A stretch of 64,000 nucleotides of DNA. Origin: Acidimicrobiaceae bacterium (GTDB lineage: Bacteria; Actinomycetota; Acidimicrobiia; Acidimicrobiales; Ilumatobacteraceae). Positions 63,524 to 64,000 of the stretch are shown piece by piece. The number at the start of each line of letters is the position of its first letter. Position 1 is the first letter of the stretch. Location of the stretch: NCBI GenBank assembly GCA_947450115.1, contig CANFUE010000007.1, positions 22,129 through 86,128 of the forward strand, given 5' to 3'. Made by a program: the position numbers and the translations under genes. Under the pieces are notes generated by a model. That model saw only the letters and a program-made list of their open reading frames with translations. It searched no databases and had not been told where the DNA came from.

Positions 63524-64000
63524 CTACTTGAAATTCGGCATCGAGCGAATGGAGCGCTTGAGTTCTGCCATACCTGTTGAGGTGGCAATGAGCTCAATGG
63601 CGTCCCACAGTTTCAATGCTGCATCGCCACGAGGAATCTCGGAGATGACGGGCCCAAAGAAACTGCCTTCATTTTCCTGACCGGGCTTGAAGGTAAGGAT
63701 GGGTGTACCCACACCTTTACCTGTGCGAGAAAAAGCTAAATCGGTTTCTTCACGAATGATGGCATCGAACTCTTCGTTGTCGGCGCCTTTGGCCCAGTCG
63801 ACATTCAAGTTGTTGCGGCTCAACACATCGACGAGGAAGAACGTGGGGTTGTTCAACATTGCATCACGCTGTTGGTTGTTGTGCAATGCAGTGCCTACTG
63901 CGGTGTACACCTTGCCTACCGCTTCGTTGCCTTCTTCTGCACGAGCCAATGCTGCGGCGCGCAAAATTTGAGTTCCGATGAAATGAGACTGACGGTGAGC
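63524..64000 (-). CDS. DsbA-fold mycothiol-dependent nitroreductase (Rv2466c-like), C-terminal part
   Basis: The frame is open from the stop at 63524 to the right window edge, so the N terminus with the active-site cysteine is outside. About 158 residues are visible. The end GPVISEIPRGDAALKLWDAI and the preceding FFLVDVLSRNN-like helical insert fit the thioredoxin-fold family that includes Mycobacterium Rv2466c. Such enzymes use mycothiol, which agrees with an actinobacterial host. A TTG inside the frame at 63964 is not the true start. Confidence 0.8.
   Translation of the reverse strand, partial: AHRQSHFIGTQILRAAALARAEEGNEAVGKVYTAVGTALHNNQQRDAMLNNPTFFLVDVLSRNNLNVDWAKGADNEEFDAIIREETDLAFSRTGKGVGTPILTFKPGQENEGSFFGPVISEIPRGDAALKLWDAIELIATSTGMAELKRSIRSMPNFK

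Overview
The window looks like chromosome from a free-living actinobacterium, most likely of the class Acidimicrobiia (freshwater or marine Ilumatobacter-like lineages). This is inferred from content, not from a marker tree. The hints are a Rv2466c-type mycothiol-dependent nitroreductase, a PAC2 protein, a BldD-like regulator, two luciferase-like (LLM) flavin oxidoreductases, several acyl-CoA enzymes, moderate G+C, very tight packing with many 1-8 base stop/start overlaps, and many start codons placed 6-8 bases behind a TANNNT box (leaderless-type starts).

Layout. 1-6.4 kb: a polyamine-type ABC importer (potA-D), a divergent Lrp/AsnC regulator and an aminobutyraldehyde-type dehydrogenase, which together fit putrescine uptake and breakdown. 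6.4-10.1 kb: a cytochrome P450, an LLM oxidoreductase and an MFS transporter. 10.1-12.6 kb: murF and ddl (peptidoglycan precursors). 12.5-19.4 kb: a TetR gene facing a perfect 20-bp palindrome and a tightly coupled four-gene operon (acyl-CoA-reductase-like/HAD fusion, MDR dehydrogenase, LarA-like protein, PlsC-like acyltransferase). I recognise no described pathway for this operon and rate it one of the two best candidates for a new system. 19.4-26.1 kb: gltB-gltD plus a LysM lipoprotein. 26.2-41.4 kb: mostly central carbon and acyl-CoA metabolism. It includes aconitase, citrate synthase and isocitrate dehydrogenase (three consecutive TCA steps), a carboxyltransferase, an acyl-CoA dehydrogenase, an MBL-fold hydrolase, regulators, and a hairpin cluster between aconitase and a LysR gene that resembles a 6C-type small RNA on the minus strand.

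41.4-45.8 kb: a 4.37-kb element inserted in a tRNA-Val(GAC) gene. It is bounded by identical 83-bp direct repeats, one holding a complete tRNA and the other a 3'-truncated copy. It carries only a tyrosine recombinase and a 1005-residue secreted protein with seven RCC1 repeats. This is the clearest mobile element in the window, and its arrangement is unusual because the duplicated part is the 5' part of the tRNA plus its -10 promoter box.

45.8-59.7 kb: a long minus-strand housekeeping block. Nine genes (lepA, MFS, photolyase, hrcA, dnaJ, rsmE, bldD-like, hemW, sixA-like) read towards the element. Behind them lie rpsT, holA, a short comEC, a small membrane protein on the opposite strand, comEA and a CnoX/YbbN-like thioredoxin. 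59.7-64 kb: an aminoglycoside-phosphotransferase-fold protein, PAC2, an SDR, a second LLM oxidoreductase, and the C-terminal part of a DsbA-fold nitroreductase running off the right edge.

Limits: everything was read by eye from the sequence. Family names rest on motif recognition, not on searches. No CRISPR array, rRNA, transposase or prophage structural gene was seen. No gene-free stretch exceeds about 300 bases.
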